Both the position numbers and the translations under genes were made by a program. From Acidimicrobiia bacterium (GTDB lineage: Bacteria; Actinomycetota; Acidimicrobiia; Acidimicrobiales; Poriferisodalaceae), in NCBI GenBank assembly GCA_022827265.1, contig JAJDTF010000092.1, positions 1 to 37,185 on the forward strand: a stretch of 37,185 nt of DNA, read 5' to 3'. Shown here one piece after another: positions 7,828 through 14,986 of the stretch (position 1 is the stretch's first letter; every line of letters starts with the position of its first letter). The notes below the pieces were generated by a model, which worked only from the letters and a program-made list of their open reading frames with translations, had not been told where the DNA came from and did no database searches.

Positions 7828-7920
7828 AACCGACGACATACCGGAGTCGTGGCCGGCGTCTCGCACGCGAACGCCTTTCTCAACGATCGACTCGGGCTGT
7901 CGGCACTTCTCGAGTCGTTC

Positions 7921-8724
7921 TCACGGCTCGGTGCCGACGGCCGTGCCGATTCGGGCGACGGCTATCGCGGCGTTGTCGCTGAGCCCGATCGTGACAGCGT
8001 CGGCCATCAGCCTCTGAGCGGCGAGGTCGGCCGTGGCACGATCGCTGTCCTCGAGCGTCTCGCCGAGCTGCGCGGCCGGCTCGTAGGTGGCATACGGCGA
8101 CACGAAGGGCTCATACAGGCCGTCGGTGGCGGCGACGATCAACGCTCCCGCAGCGGCAGCCATGTGCATCGTGCCCGCGATCTGGCTGTCCGCGAACCAT
8201 CCGATGTCGTCGTCACCGAGCTCTGGGTGCCACCCCAGCGTGCTGTTCACCGCATGTCCCGACCAGCCGCCATGCGGACTGCTCGACCAGGCGAGGCTCT
8301 CGTCGTCGGACGCCTGCACGGGCAGCACGAAGATCGCACTGTCCCCCACCCATGCGCCGCACAGCCCGCCCGCCGGCGTCCACGCCACCACGCACAGCGT
8401 GGTCATCGGCAGATCCCACTCCATCAGGCGCTCGCGCTCGTCGGCCGGCACCAGCCCGCACACCGCACGGTTGGCTCCGCGTACCGCGGCTTCGGCCTCG
8501 GCGCGACCGGCGATGCGCAGCGGCAGAGCCGTGATCGCCGCCTCGGCCGCTTCATCGCCACGCGGATGCCCCCCGAGCCCGTCGCACACCGCAATCAGCC
8601 ACGACCCGTCGTCATCAAGCCGCGCCGCAACCCGATCCTGCTGCTCAGCTCGCGGCCCGATCTCGAGCCGCGTCGCCACCGTGGCCTGCACAGCCAGCAG
8701 CGTAACGACAGCATCAACCAGCAC
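7921..8724 (-). CDS. PP2C-family serine/threonine phosphatase
   Basis: A 267-residue metal-dependent protein phosphatase. The PP2C signature elements appear in order: RAEQQDR near residue 25-31, the metal-binding CDGLGGHPRGDEAA at about 47-60, GAWVGDSAIFVL in the middle, ATDGLYEPF near 200, and SDNAAIAVARI at the C-terminus. Each of the conserved aspartates is present, so the enzyme should be active. It would remove phosphate from Ser/Thr residues of unknown proteins. The start is a GTG at 8724 without an obvious ribosome site. It is upstream of the SWIM gene on the same strand. A copy with most of the middle deleted lies at 14767-14916. Confidence 0.9.
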   Translation of the reverse strand: MLVDAVVTLLAVQATVATRLEIGPRAEQQDRVAARLDDDGSWLIAVCDGLGGHPRGDEAAEAAITALPLRIAGRAEAEAAVRGANRAVCGLVPADERERLMEWDLPMTTLCVVAWTPAGGLCGAWVGDSAIFVLPVQASDDESLAWSSSPHGGWSGHAVNSTLGWHPELGDDDIGWFADSQIAGTMHMAAAAGALIVAATDGLYEPFVSPYATYEPAAQLGETLEDSDRATADLAAQRLMADAVTIGLSDNAAIAVARIGTAVGTEP

Positions 8725-8855
8725 GAACAGCGATGGCCTCGGCCGGCCGAAGACCGCTCGTCACAGGTCCGGCGTCTGCTGCACGCGAGCGCGATGCCCG
8801 TGCCACAGCGTGCCGCCTCAGTCCCGTCTGGCACTGGGCTGCGACCGAACCGGTG

Positions 8856-8861
8856 TACAAC
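8856..8861 (+). promoter_or_regulatory. Possible -10 box TACAAC, leaderless start
   Basis: TACAAC ends 7 nt before the GTG at 8869. The preceding CGGTGT and overall spacing match the promoter of the related RHH gene at 13072 position for position. The last base is C rather than T, so it may be weak. Confidence 0.4.
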
Positions 8862-8868
8862 ATGACGC

Positions 8869-9051
8869 GTGCGGCACACCAGCTTCTACCTGAGGACTGC
8901 GCAGCGCGAATTCCTAGAGGCCCGGACCGCTGCGGCGGGCACGACGCGCAGCGCCGTGATGAGAAGTCTCGTCGACGATGCCGCTGCTCGGCTGGTCTCG
9001 CTTGACGCTGAGATCCGGCGCGCTCTTGCCGAATTCGCAGACGACGATTGA
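8869..9051 (+). CDS. RHH antitoxin-like protein, C-terminally short
   Basis: A 60-residue protein starting from GTG. It is clearly homologous to the RHH antitoxin at 13072-13326: both contain EFLEAR-AAAGTTRSAV, then a DAEI-RALAEFAD stretch. The N-terminal strand HTSFYLR and the two following helices form the ribbon-helix-helix DNA-binding fold. It stops right after ALAEFADDD, whereas the relative continues for about 26 residues that probably bind its toxin. No PIN gene follows; a HicB-type gene begins 4 nt after the stop. It may therefore be a repressor that lost its toxin-binding tail. Confidence 0.75.
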   Translation: MRHTSFYLRTAQREFLEARTAAAGTTRSAVMRSLVDDAAARLVSLDAEIRRALAEFADDD

Positions 9052-9055
9052 ACTG

Positions 9056-9472
9056 ATGCTTGCCTACCCCATCGACCTCACCGACGACGACGGCACCGTG
9101 CTGGTGACCGCACCCGATTTCCCCGAACTGACCACTTTCGGCGACGACCAAGACGAAGCGGTCGCCCGCGCCGCTGACGCACTCGAAGAAGCAATCGCAG
9201 CACGCATCAGCCATCGACAGCCCATCCCGACGCCCTCCGCAGGCGCCGTCTTCGCGACACTGCCCACGCTTACGGCCATCAAGGTGCTGCTCCACCAGCG
9301 CATGAATGCGCTCGGCGTCAACAAGGCCGAGCTCGCCCGCCGCCTCGGATGGCACTTGCCCCAAGTCGACCGGGCTCTGGACATCAACCACCGCTCCCGC
9401 CTCGACAGCATGGACGCAGCGCTCGGAGCACTCGACTGCCGCCTCACCGTCGAGACAACAACCGCCGCCTGA
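9056..9472 (+). CDS. hicB: HicB-family antitoxin
   Basis: A 138-residue two-domain HicB protein. Residues 1 to about 60 form the partial RNase H-like fold of HicB (YPIDLTDDDGTVLVTAPDFPEL, then GDDQDEAVARAADALEEAI). The C-terminal part is an Xre helix-turn-helix (NKAELARRLGWHLPQVDRALDINHRSRLDSMDAALGAL). HicB normally neutralises the mRNA interferase HicA and represses the operon. No hicA-like frame (about 60-80 residues with a GSH motif) is found on either side, so this copy is an orphan. It follows the truncated RHH gene by 4 nt and is probably cotranscribed with it. The start is the ATG at 9056; the frame is open further upstream but overlaps the RHH gene. Confidence 0.85.
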   Translation: MLAYPIDLTDDDGTVLVTAPDFPELTTFGDDQDEAVARAADALEEAIAARISHRQPIPTPSAGAVFATLPTLTAIKVLLHQRMNALGVNKAELARRLGWHLPQVDRALDINHRSRLDSMDAALGALDCRLTVETTTAA

Positions 9473-9491
9473 CCAGCCGCCCCTCGCCGCG

Positions 9492-10373
9492 TTATTCGTC
9501 TTCGATCTCGATGAGGATGCGACAGTGGTCGCTCGGACCCCATTCCTCCGGCGAGTTCAGCGCTCGAACCTTGACCTGCTCATGAAACCCTCGTGATGCA
9601 AACACGTAGTCGAGTTGGTTCGCGGCGTTTTCCGGGTTCCGGCCTGCTGCGCAGAAGGTCGGCACGTTCAGGGTGTCGGCCGGAAGCCCTTGGGGCGTCG
9701 GGTCGGCTTGACGGCCACCTTCAGGTGCTTGCGGGCCAAGAAACTCCGACCCGAGCGCTTCCATCCGGTCGAAGACCGTTCGGTCGCGCGCCGCGAGCAC
9801 CAGTCGGTTGTCATCGGTAGCGCCGTAGAACGTGTTGAGGTCTCCAGCAGCGAGAATCCGATGTGTGGCGGGATCCGTGCTGCCAATGAAGGTCGACAGA
9901 TCCGAGATGATCCGATGGGCCGAAGCGTCCGAGTACCCGGTCCCCCACGTGGTGCTGGTTGACGGATGCGGATAGATCCAGAAGGCATACATCGAGACCA
10001 CAATGAACGGCTGCGCAAAGCGAGGAATCACGCGCGCCGCGGCGATGGTGCCGATGCCGCTCACCGCGATTTCGTCCTCTCGCACGCCGCTGATCAGGCT
10101 GACCTGCTTGAACCACTCAACGTCGACCTCGTCCGACAGCTTGACCACCTTCGCCCACCTGTCGTAAAGGTTCGATCGGCGACCGTGCCACCAATCCGAG
10201 TTCCACCCGTGAGCATTCCAGCTCGCTTCCGGGCCCGTATCGACCCTGTCGGCGACGTCGGCCGGACAGTTGCCCGCTTCCTGCAGCAGCGCCACATCGG
10301 CACCCATCCCGACCAGCTCGCGCCACGGCGCGTGCCGCTTCGCCACATTCCAACTCACAACCCTCGTCACCAT
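9492..10373 (-). CDS. Endonuclease/exonuclease/phosphatase-family protein
   Basis: A 293-residue EEP-superfamily hydrolase (DNase I / AP endonuclease / inositol phosphatase fold). The catalytic landmarks are in order: SWNVAKR with N9, LLQEAG with E32, AAGDLNTFYG (Asp-x-Asn), QLDYVFAS, and the terminal GPSDHCRI with the general-base Asp-His pair. No signal peptide is seen, so it acts in the cytoplasm. Whether the substrate is nucleic acid or a phosphoester cannot be decided. It is convergent with the HicB gene (19 nt). The start is supported by a minus-strand TACGGT box 8 nt before the ATG. Confidence 0.88.
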   Translation of the reverse strand: MVTRVVSWNVAKRHAPWRELVGMGADVALLQEAGNCPADVADRVDTGPEASWNAHGWNSDWWHGRRSNLYDRWAKVVKLSDEVDVEWFKQVSLISGVREDEIAVSGIGTIAAARVIPRFAQPFIVVSMYAFWIYPHPSTSTTWGTGYSDASAHRIISDLSTFIGSTDPATHRILAAGDLNTFYGATDDNRLVLAARDRTVFDRMEALGSEFLGPQAPEGGRQADPTPQGLPADTLNVPTFCAAGRNPENAANQLDYVFASRGFHEQVKVRALNSPEEWGPSDHCRILIEIEDE

Positions 10374-10381
10374 GGACGACG

Positions 10382-10387
10382 ACCGTA
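10382..10387 (-). promoter_or_regulatory. -10 box TACGGT, leaderless start
   Basis: On the minus strand TACGGT ends 8 nt before the ATG at 10373, and no ribosome site lies between. It fits the leaderless pattern seen at other genes in the window. Confidence 0.45.
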
Positions 10388-10524
10388 CCCGCGGGCTGTG
10401 GCAGCCCTCGTAGTCACTCGGACCTCGAGCCAGCTACGACAAAGCCGCTGAGCAGTCGGCTGTCTGGACAAATTCTCGGGCACCAAGTCCAGCTGGGAAA
10501 TTGCACCGTGGAGATGATGAAACA

Positions 10525-11139
10525 GTGAAGTCAAGTGGAACGTCGGAGATAGAGACGCTGCGGGGCTCGATTACGTCGGTGGGGTTCGCCTCGGGTCATC
10601 GATTCGTGATCGGTGACTGGCGGCGGAGCCCGATTGGTCCGTTCGCCGACGTGATGTGGGCACGCCCCGATGGGAAACGCGTTCTGCTCGGCGAGGCCGT
10701 CACCGCCGCATTCGTCAACTCGGTGTACCCCCTCGACGAGGTCCGAAACGATCCGGTCACGACCGAACGCGACGGTCGCAGCTACACCGTGCAGACAGGC
10801 GAGCTCCAGCTGCACATGAGGATCGGACTCGCGGGACTGAGCCTTCCGCCGCGGCCCCGCTGCTTCACTGCCACAGTCGAGAACTGGTGCGCTCGCAAGC
10901 TGCTCGATGTGCACACCTATGGCACCAGTCCAACCGGTGTCGTCGAGTGGTACCGAACCCGCACGGCCCGTCGCGTCATCGCCGCCACGGCCGGCCTCGG
11001 CAGCACCGACCTAGGCGAACTCGCCCAGCTCGACCGGCCACTCGGCTTCGGTCTCACCGATCCTCCCCGACAACCCTCCCACGTCAGGCTGCGAGTAGAC
11101 CTGCAGCGAACGCTCTCCCCCGACCGCATGAGTGAGTAG
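10525..11139 (+). CDS. Conserved-looking hypothetical protein
   Basis: A 204-residue soluble protein from the GTG at 10525; the frame stays open to a TTG at 10501. I do not assign a family. Visible blocks are the N-terminal beta-rich segment GSITSVGFASGHRFVIGDW, then PFADVMWARPDGKRVLL, and the C-terminal YGTSPTGVVEWYRTRTAR and RPLGFGLTDPPRQPSHVRL. The many short strands suggest a beta-barrel-like or jelly-roll fold. There are no transmembrane or signal segments. A decayed copy of its C-terminal quarter is found at 18090-18215, which shows that it belongs to the set of genes duplicated inside this island. It is divergent from the EEP gene. Confidence 0.7.
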   Translation: MKSSGTSEIETLRGSITSVGFASGHRFVIGDWRRSPIGPFADVMWARPDGKRVLLGEAVTAAFVNSVYPLDEVRNDPVTTERDGRSYTVQTGELQLHMRIGLAGLSLPPRPRCFTATVENWCARKLLDVHTYGTSPTGVVEWYRTRTARRVIAATAGLGSTDLGELAQLDRPLGFGLTDPPRQPSHVRLRVDLQRTLSPDRMSE

Positions 11140-11194
11140 GGCCCAAAACCAGCGCTCTGGGATAGGCGTTCCCGTCGCTTACGCTGAGTTGCCC

Positions 11195-11605
11195 CTAGTT
11201 CAGGCTCGGGTGCTCGACGTCGAAGCCGAAGTGTTCGCTCATGGGCTTGAAGTGACGCAGGTTGTTGGTGACGATTGGCAACTCGTGTGCGATCACTGTC
11301 GCTGCGATCCACATTTCGCGCTCGTCGAGTTGATCACGAAACTGGGCCTTGATGTCGCCGAAACGGCGAGCGATATCAACCGTTCCTGGGAGAATCGTGT
11401 ACCTGCTGAGAGCGTCCGACAGGCGTTTCTGCCTTGGCACTCCCCAGCCCGCATGAACTGCGCCGTAGTACACCTCGCCCACCATCACGAAAGACAATGC
11501 GAGCAAGCGGCCCTCGACAATCTGCCTGAACGGCTCTGCCTGCGTGTGTTGCCACGCCAGAAACGAAAAGACATCGGTATCGACGAGCAGGGCCTGAGTC
11601 GCCAC
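11195..11605 (-). CDS. VapC-type PIN-domain ribonuclease toxin
   Basis: A 136-residue PIN protein starting at GTG. The acidic cluster is present: D9 and D11 in LLVDTDVFSF, E44 in MVGEVYYGA, and the C-terminal helix DEREMWIAATVIAHELPIVTNN. In that helix E97 stands where most VapCs have Asp, and a Thr-Asn-Asn turn follows. The arrangement AGWGVPRQKRLSDAL and YTILPGTVDIARRFGDIKAQ is typical of VapC4/VapC5-like proteins that cleave tRNA. The gene starts 3 nt after the stop of the large gene at 11609-12562, whose tail looks like an antitoxin tail, so the two form one operon. A relic of this junction lies at 5873-5953. Confidence 0.85.
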   Translation of the reverse strand: MATQALLVDTDVFSFLAWQHTQAEPFRQIVEGRLLALSFVMVGEVYYGAVHAGWGVPRQKRLSDALSRYTILPGTVDIARRFGDIKAQFRDQLDEREMWIAATVIAHELPIVTNNLRHFKPMSEHFGFDVEHPSLN

Positions 11606-11608
11606 GAG

Positions 11609-12562
11609 TCAGTACGCGAGAGCTTCCATGAAGGCCTTGGTCTCGTCCTCGCTGATGGTTTCGTCTCTCAACTCGTCGATTGTCTCCACGGCAGTTACGC
11701 CCTGCTCTTCCGCCAGTTCGGTGACGCTTTTAGTTAGCCAGAAATCCGACACCGGCAATCCGAGTACAAGCTGGTCGGCCCGCAGAATCTCGATGAGATC
11801 GGCCACGACGACTTCTGACGTTCGCTCGTTGTAGGTGATGTGGCCGCGCAGCCGGGTTCTCTCACGCAATGCTGCCTTGATCGACTCAGCCTGTTCTTCG
11901 TCAAATTCCACCACTACCGCGACCCCCGCGGCAGATCGCAACCGTGCTGAGTTGTTCTCAAAGTCAGCCTCATACAGCACCCCTACCCGTTCGCCCGTTT
12001 CGTCGCGCCGACGCGCCTGTCGCGCCGCGTCGACCATCCGCGCACGCGCCGTCTTGTCCAGGACCACCGCATGCCTCTTGTGCGATGGCATCGTGCACGT
12101 CAGTGACTCGTTACGCCCGCCGATGTCCAAGTCGCGCGCGAGCTGGTTCCACGCCGTCGTGGTATCGCCAAACCCGGTTACCGAACCCTCAAGCACAGCG
12201 AGCGCCGTGAGCGCAGTGGCTTCCCCAAGGTCAGTGTCGTCGAGCTTGAGCGCATCCGGCTCGTCTTCCAAGTCGGGCAGCTCTAGCTCGACGACGAGGC
12301 TGCCCTCCGAGATGCCGCACAATCGCAGCCGTACGGCATCGGCGATGTGCCGCGGCAGACGTCCCGCCCACCCGGGCTGCCGCCCTGCGAGTACCGACGC
12401 CGTACGACGGATGACAGCGTTCGCACCGAAGATCAGACGGGCGACATCAACCGCGTCCGTCTGTCCTAAGCGAGCGCTCTCCCCCGCGAGACGAAGGACC
12501 AACCGGGTTCCCACGCGCTCATTGTCGCACGCGGCAGTCACAACCCAACCTTGTCCAGCCAC
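11609..12562 (-). CDS. Large antitoxin-like protein paired with VapC
   Basis: A protein of up to 317 residues with no family I can name. The N-terminal portion (TRLVLRLAGESARLGQTDAVDVARLI) and the following alpha/beta region are far larger than a VapB. The last 40 residues (SVTELAEEQGVTAVETIDELRDET and ISEDETKAFMEALAY) resemble the acidic C-terminal toxin-binding tails of small actinobacterial antitoxins. Its stop lies 3 nt before the VapC start, the standard antitoxin-then-toxin order. The body may be a sensor or DNA-binding part; this is inference. The start is uncertain: GTG at 12562, 12541 or 12514 are all possible, and the last best matches where the conserved-looking sequence begins. 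Confidence 0.65.
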   Translation of the reverse strand: MAGQGWVVTAACDNERVGTRLVLRLAGESARLGQTDAVDVARLIFGANAVIRRTASVLAGRQPGWAGRLPRHIADAVRLRLCGISEGSLVVELELPDLEDEPDALKLDDTDLGEATALTALAVLEGSVTGFGDTTTAWNQLARDLDIGGRNESLTCTMPSHKRHAVVLDKTARARMVDAARQARRRDETGERVGVLYEADFENNSARLRSAAGVAVVVEFDEEQAESIKAALRERTRLRGHITYNERTSEVVVADLIEILRADQLVLGLPVSDFWLTKSVTELAEEQGVTAVETIDELRDETISEDETKAFMEALAY

Positions 12563-12661
12563 AGGCTGGTCCGTCGCGCAGTCTGAAACAGCACGAGCAA
12601 GTTGCCCTCAGCCCAGCGAGTGGACCTGCAGCGTCTGCCTGACGACAGAGACCAGCGACGC

Positions 12662-13051
12662 TCAGGCTCGCGAAGACCGGCCAGCGAGCGCAGCCCGCCG
12701 GTCGGCGGCGTCCCGCGCTTCGTCCACCGACGGCGGCCCGCCATGCCGGCGCCGGATGATGGCGTTGCAGCCCCAAACCGCCAAGAAAGCGCATGCGAGT
12801 ACAGCAGGCGCAATCAGGAAGTACATCGACGCAACAAAGAACTGCCATCCATTGCCGGTGCTCGGTCCCGATGTCGACAGCGCGTAGTCGAGGACGCTCG
12901 CCAGCACGAACCAAGCCAATGCACCATCCCGCGAGTTGGCCGGGCTTGCGACGTGCGTATTCGGCGAAGCGATTCTCCCGAGCTGCTTCAGCCCGACCCT
13001 GTGCCACCACCACAGCTTATGTACGCCCATCTCACCCTGTGCTGCGTCCAT
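12662..13051 (-). CDS. Small predicted membrane protein
   Basis: About 129 residues from the ATG at 13051 (or 122 from the ATG at 13030). Two hydrophobic stretches are seen: ALAWFVLASVLDYALS and QFFVASMYFLIAPAVLACAFLAVWG. The second is followed by a basic RRRHGG segment and a charged tail, so a two-helix inner-membrane protein is plausible. Nothing identifies a function. It is divergent from the RHH/PIN-like module at 13072, with the two starts only about 20 nt apart and sharing the operator region. Overlapping open frames on both strands make the coding call moderate. Confidence 0.45.
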   Translation of the reverse strand: MDAAQGEMGVHKLWWWHRVGLKQLGRIASPNTHVASPANSRDGALAWFVLASVLDYALSTSGPSTGNGWQFFVASMYFLIAPAVLACAFLAVWGCNAIIRRRHGGPPSVDEARDAADRRAALAGRSSRA

Positions 13052-13054
13052 AAC

Positions 13055-13074
13055 GGTGTATGATGTGGTGTATG
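13055..13074 (+). promoter_or_regulatory. Promoter with 12-bp-spaced direct repeats
   Basis: GGTGTATG occurs at 13055-13062 and again at 13067-13074. A -10 box TATGAT (13059-13064) lies across the first copy and ends 7 nt before the ATG at 13072. Direct repeats about one helical turn apart over a leaderless promoter fit an operator for the RHH protein encoded immediately downstream. Confidence 0.55.
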
Positions 13075-13326
13075 CATCGAACCAACGTCTACCTGACCGA
13101 GGCGCAGTCGGAATTCCTCGAAGCCCGCGCTGCCGCGGCGGGGACAACACGCAGCGCGGTTCTGCGAGACCTCATCGACACTGCCGCGGCGCAGCCCGTC
13201 ACCGTCGATGCCGAGATCCAGCGCGCCCTTGCCGAGTTCGCGGACAATTACGGCAAGGTCTCCAAGCAGCTCTTCGAGAACGACCCAGAACTCAGTATCA
13301 ACCCCGTCGAGGTCGAGTCCCGCTGA
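13072..13326 (+). CDS. RHH (ribbon-helix-helix) antitoxin
   Basis: An 84-residue protein. The N-terminal MHRTNVYLTEAQSEFLEA strand and helix plus GTTRSAVLRDLIDTAAA make a classic RHH DNA-binding domain. The C-terminal region (NYGKVSKQLFENDPELSINP and then VEVESR) would embrace the toxin. It is followed after 24 nt by a PIN-like gene, forming a TA pair. Upstream in-frame start codons exist at 13060 and 13063, but the TATGAT box and spacing choose 13072. A paralogue with a shortened tail is at 8869, and a lone piece of this tail is at 18003-18071. Confidence 0.82.
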   Translation: MHRTNVYLTEAQSEFLEARAAAAGTTRSAVLRDLIDTAAAQPVTVDAEIQRALAEFADNYGKVSKQLFENDPELSINPVEVESR

Positions 13327-13350
13327 ACTGAGCGTCCCGAGTCGCCCGTT

Positions 13351-13773
13351 GTGATGATCGTCGACGATCATCTCGCTTTGTCCGTGCTCTCCGGGCGACG
13401 CTCGCTCAGCGAGCCCGGCGAGCCGGTGCCATCGATCCCGTGGGGATTCCATTTCCGCTTGGTGCGCGCAGTTCTCGACACGCGTACGCGCGGACGCATC
13501 AGCAGCCGTGCGGACAAGCAAATGCGGGCGGTCGTCATGGCACCTCCAGCTGAACTGCTCCGAGTGCTCGATCCGCGCCATCTGACCTTTACCGCCGCGC
13601 GGCTCATGGCCCGATATCCAGTGAGTGTGGTCGGAGCCGAACTGCTGGCCGCAGGCATCGTGCTCGGCGTGCCCGTATATGTGACCCATGGCAACGTGGG
13701 CCGCTCCTGGCACGACATTGCCCTGGCCGAGAAGATCGAGCTGCGAGTTCAACCTGCCAACCCGCCGAACTGA
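13351..13773 (+). CDS. PIN-like toxin partner of the RHH antitoxin
   Basis: A 140-residue protein that opens MMIVDDHLALSVLSG, with an acidic pair (D5, D6) on the first strand as in PIN nucleases. It ends with an AELLAAGIVLGVPVYVTHGNVGRSW segment in the position of the last PIN strand and helix. The usual Asp/Asn of that block is replaced by His-Gly-Asn, and no clear central Glu is present, so it is a divergent or inactive PIN fold. The role as a toxin is inferred mostly from its place behind the RHH gene. The start is GTG 13351 or ATG 13354. Beyond its stop the sequence becomes a patchwork of gene fragments. Confidence 0.55.
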   Translation: MMIVDDHLALSVLSGRRSLSEPGEPVPSIPWGFHFRLVRAVLDTRTRGRISSRADKQMRAVVMAPPAELLRVLDPRHLTFTAARLMARYPVSVVGAELLAAGIVLGVPVYVTHGNVGRSWHDIALAEKIELRVQPANPPN

Positions 13774-13806
13774 CACCACCGGCTCCGCATCTCAGCCGGC
13801 TCGCCG

Positions 13807-13895
13807 CTGATCGCTCGCTCGCCTCGCCGCCTTCCTTAATCTGCTTGAGCAGGCCGGACCAGCAGACGACCCTGCCGGCTGGTTGTCCACGCGGC
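13807..13895 (+). pseudogene. Fragment of the Xre-type antitoxin gene
   Basis: About 85 bp closely match 17701-17790 inside the Xre antitoxin gene, encoding LARLAAFLNLLEQAGPADDPAG and then WLSTRLGG. Nothing before or after matches. The piece has no start, no stop of its own, and points toward the decayed glycohydrolase gene that begins on the other strand about 100 bp away. Confidence 0.7.
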
Positions 13896-14005
13896 TTGGC
13901 GGACTGCGGCTTCAAGCTGGAGGTGCGGATGCTGCCGCTCGGTGAGCATTCCCGCCCAGAACGGCATGCAACACAGATTCCAGCCAGCGGTGAACGCGTC
14001 AGGAT

Positions 14006-14605
14006 CCCATGGGTGCAGACGCTGTCGGAGACCACGTCAAGCAGGAAGTCGTCCTCGCGGTCCTTTGACGCCCACACATGCGGCTGAATGCGCATCGCCG
14101 CACCGTTGCCACCCGCGTCGACCCATCCCGGAAACGTGTTGGCGTACCACAACGTCCGTGGCTTACCCAGGTTCTTCGCAGCCGCTTTGGACGCCCGACC
14201 GCCCCCCAAGGAATACGACGGCCAGACCGGCAGTTCGATCCGAGCGAACGTCTCCACGTCAAACCCGCGGCCGGTCATGGACCTGCTCACTGCCATCCGA
14301 AGCTGAGTGGCGTCGGACCAGCACCCCGGAGGCAGTCCAACCTCGATTCCCTGCCTGCCGCCGACGCGTCGTCGCCAGGCCATGAGCTGATCCAAGGGCT
14401 TGCCATGTGTCCGGCGTTCGAGACCCTTGCGGTCTGTCAGCTCGCTGATGAATCCAAGCGCGTCACCGTACGCGGCCCACAGCATCGAGCCTTGTACCCG
14501 CGACGACATCGCGTCCGCCGAGCCTTGGGCCGAGGCCCACGGTTCGGCGATGGTGTCGCCGAAGAGACCCGTCTGCCCGAGGGCGCCGGACGTTGCCTCG
14601 GTCAT
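14006..14605 (-). pseudogene. Truncated ADP-ribosylglycohydrolase (second copy)
   Basis: The first 200 codons are closely related to the intact glycohydrolase at 18779-20452: MLWAAYGDALGF, then SELTDRKGLERRTHGKPLD, PVWPSYSLGGGRASKAAAKN and GGNGAAMR are shared. After DSVCTHG the homology collapses, and the open frame continues only by chance to 13604, running antisense through a fragment of another gene. The second metal site (the DTDT block) is absent. The first metal motif is WSDATQL instead of WSDDTQL, a D99A change. The copy is therefore non-functional. Its ATG still overlaps the stop of a DarT-like tail by 4 nt, as in the intact cassette. Confidence 0.85.
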
Positions 14606-14766
14606 TGGAACGCCTCCGGGTCGATCTCAACCCTAGGTTCGTACGGGAGCAGGGCCGGCGCTGCGATGGCCGCTTCGTGAGCACTATCGAAATGCGCCTT
14701 GATTGTGTGGTCGGGCGGCACCCAGCATTTGCTGTGGCGGCTTCGAGAGTTCGGCTCGTTAAGCCC
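14602..14766 (-). pseudogene. C-terminal remnant of a DarT-like gene
   Basis: The minus strand encodes about 54 codons ending YEPRVEIDPEAFQ and stop, against YEPRVEIDPEAFR and stop in the intact DarT gene. Upstream residues (VPPDHTIKAHFDSAHEAAI) are more divergent, so this may come from a different DarT subtype. The frame is closed at its 5' side by the stop codon of the PP2C relic at 14767. No catalytic part remains. Confidence 0.7.
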
Positions 14767-14916
14767 TCATGGCTCGGCGCTATCGGTCTTGGCGATTCGT
14801 GCGACGGCTAGCGCGGCGTTGTCACTGAGCCCGATGGCGGTCGCGTCGTCGAGCAGCTTCTGCGCCACCGTGGCCTGCACAGCCAGGAGCGTAACGACAG
14901 CATCAACCAGCCCGAA
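14767..14916 (-). pseudogene. PP2C phosphatase relic with internal deletion
   Basis: The two ends of the PP2C gene (7921-8724) are joined here. The head encodes LVDAVVTLLAVQATVA and the tail encodes TAIGLSDNAALAVARI, in one frame, with over 200 codons missing between. The initiating GTG of the intact copy is GGG here. This is a clear deletion relic rather than a small gene. Confidence 0.8.
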
Positions 14917-14986
14917 AGGCTGTCATCGCAGCGAGTGGTCGACCGTTCGCGAATCGCTCGCACTCGGCAATCCGCGGGCTGGATCG

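Noticed and set aside
13604-14005. Continuation of the truncated glycohydrolase frame past codon 200
   Set aside because: It reads antisense through a fragment of the Xre gene and part of the PIN-like gene, so the residues are accidental and not a new domain.
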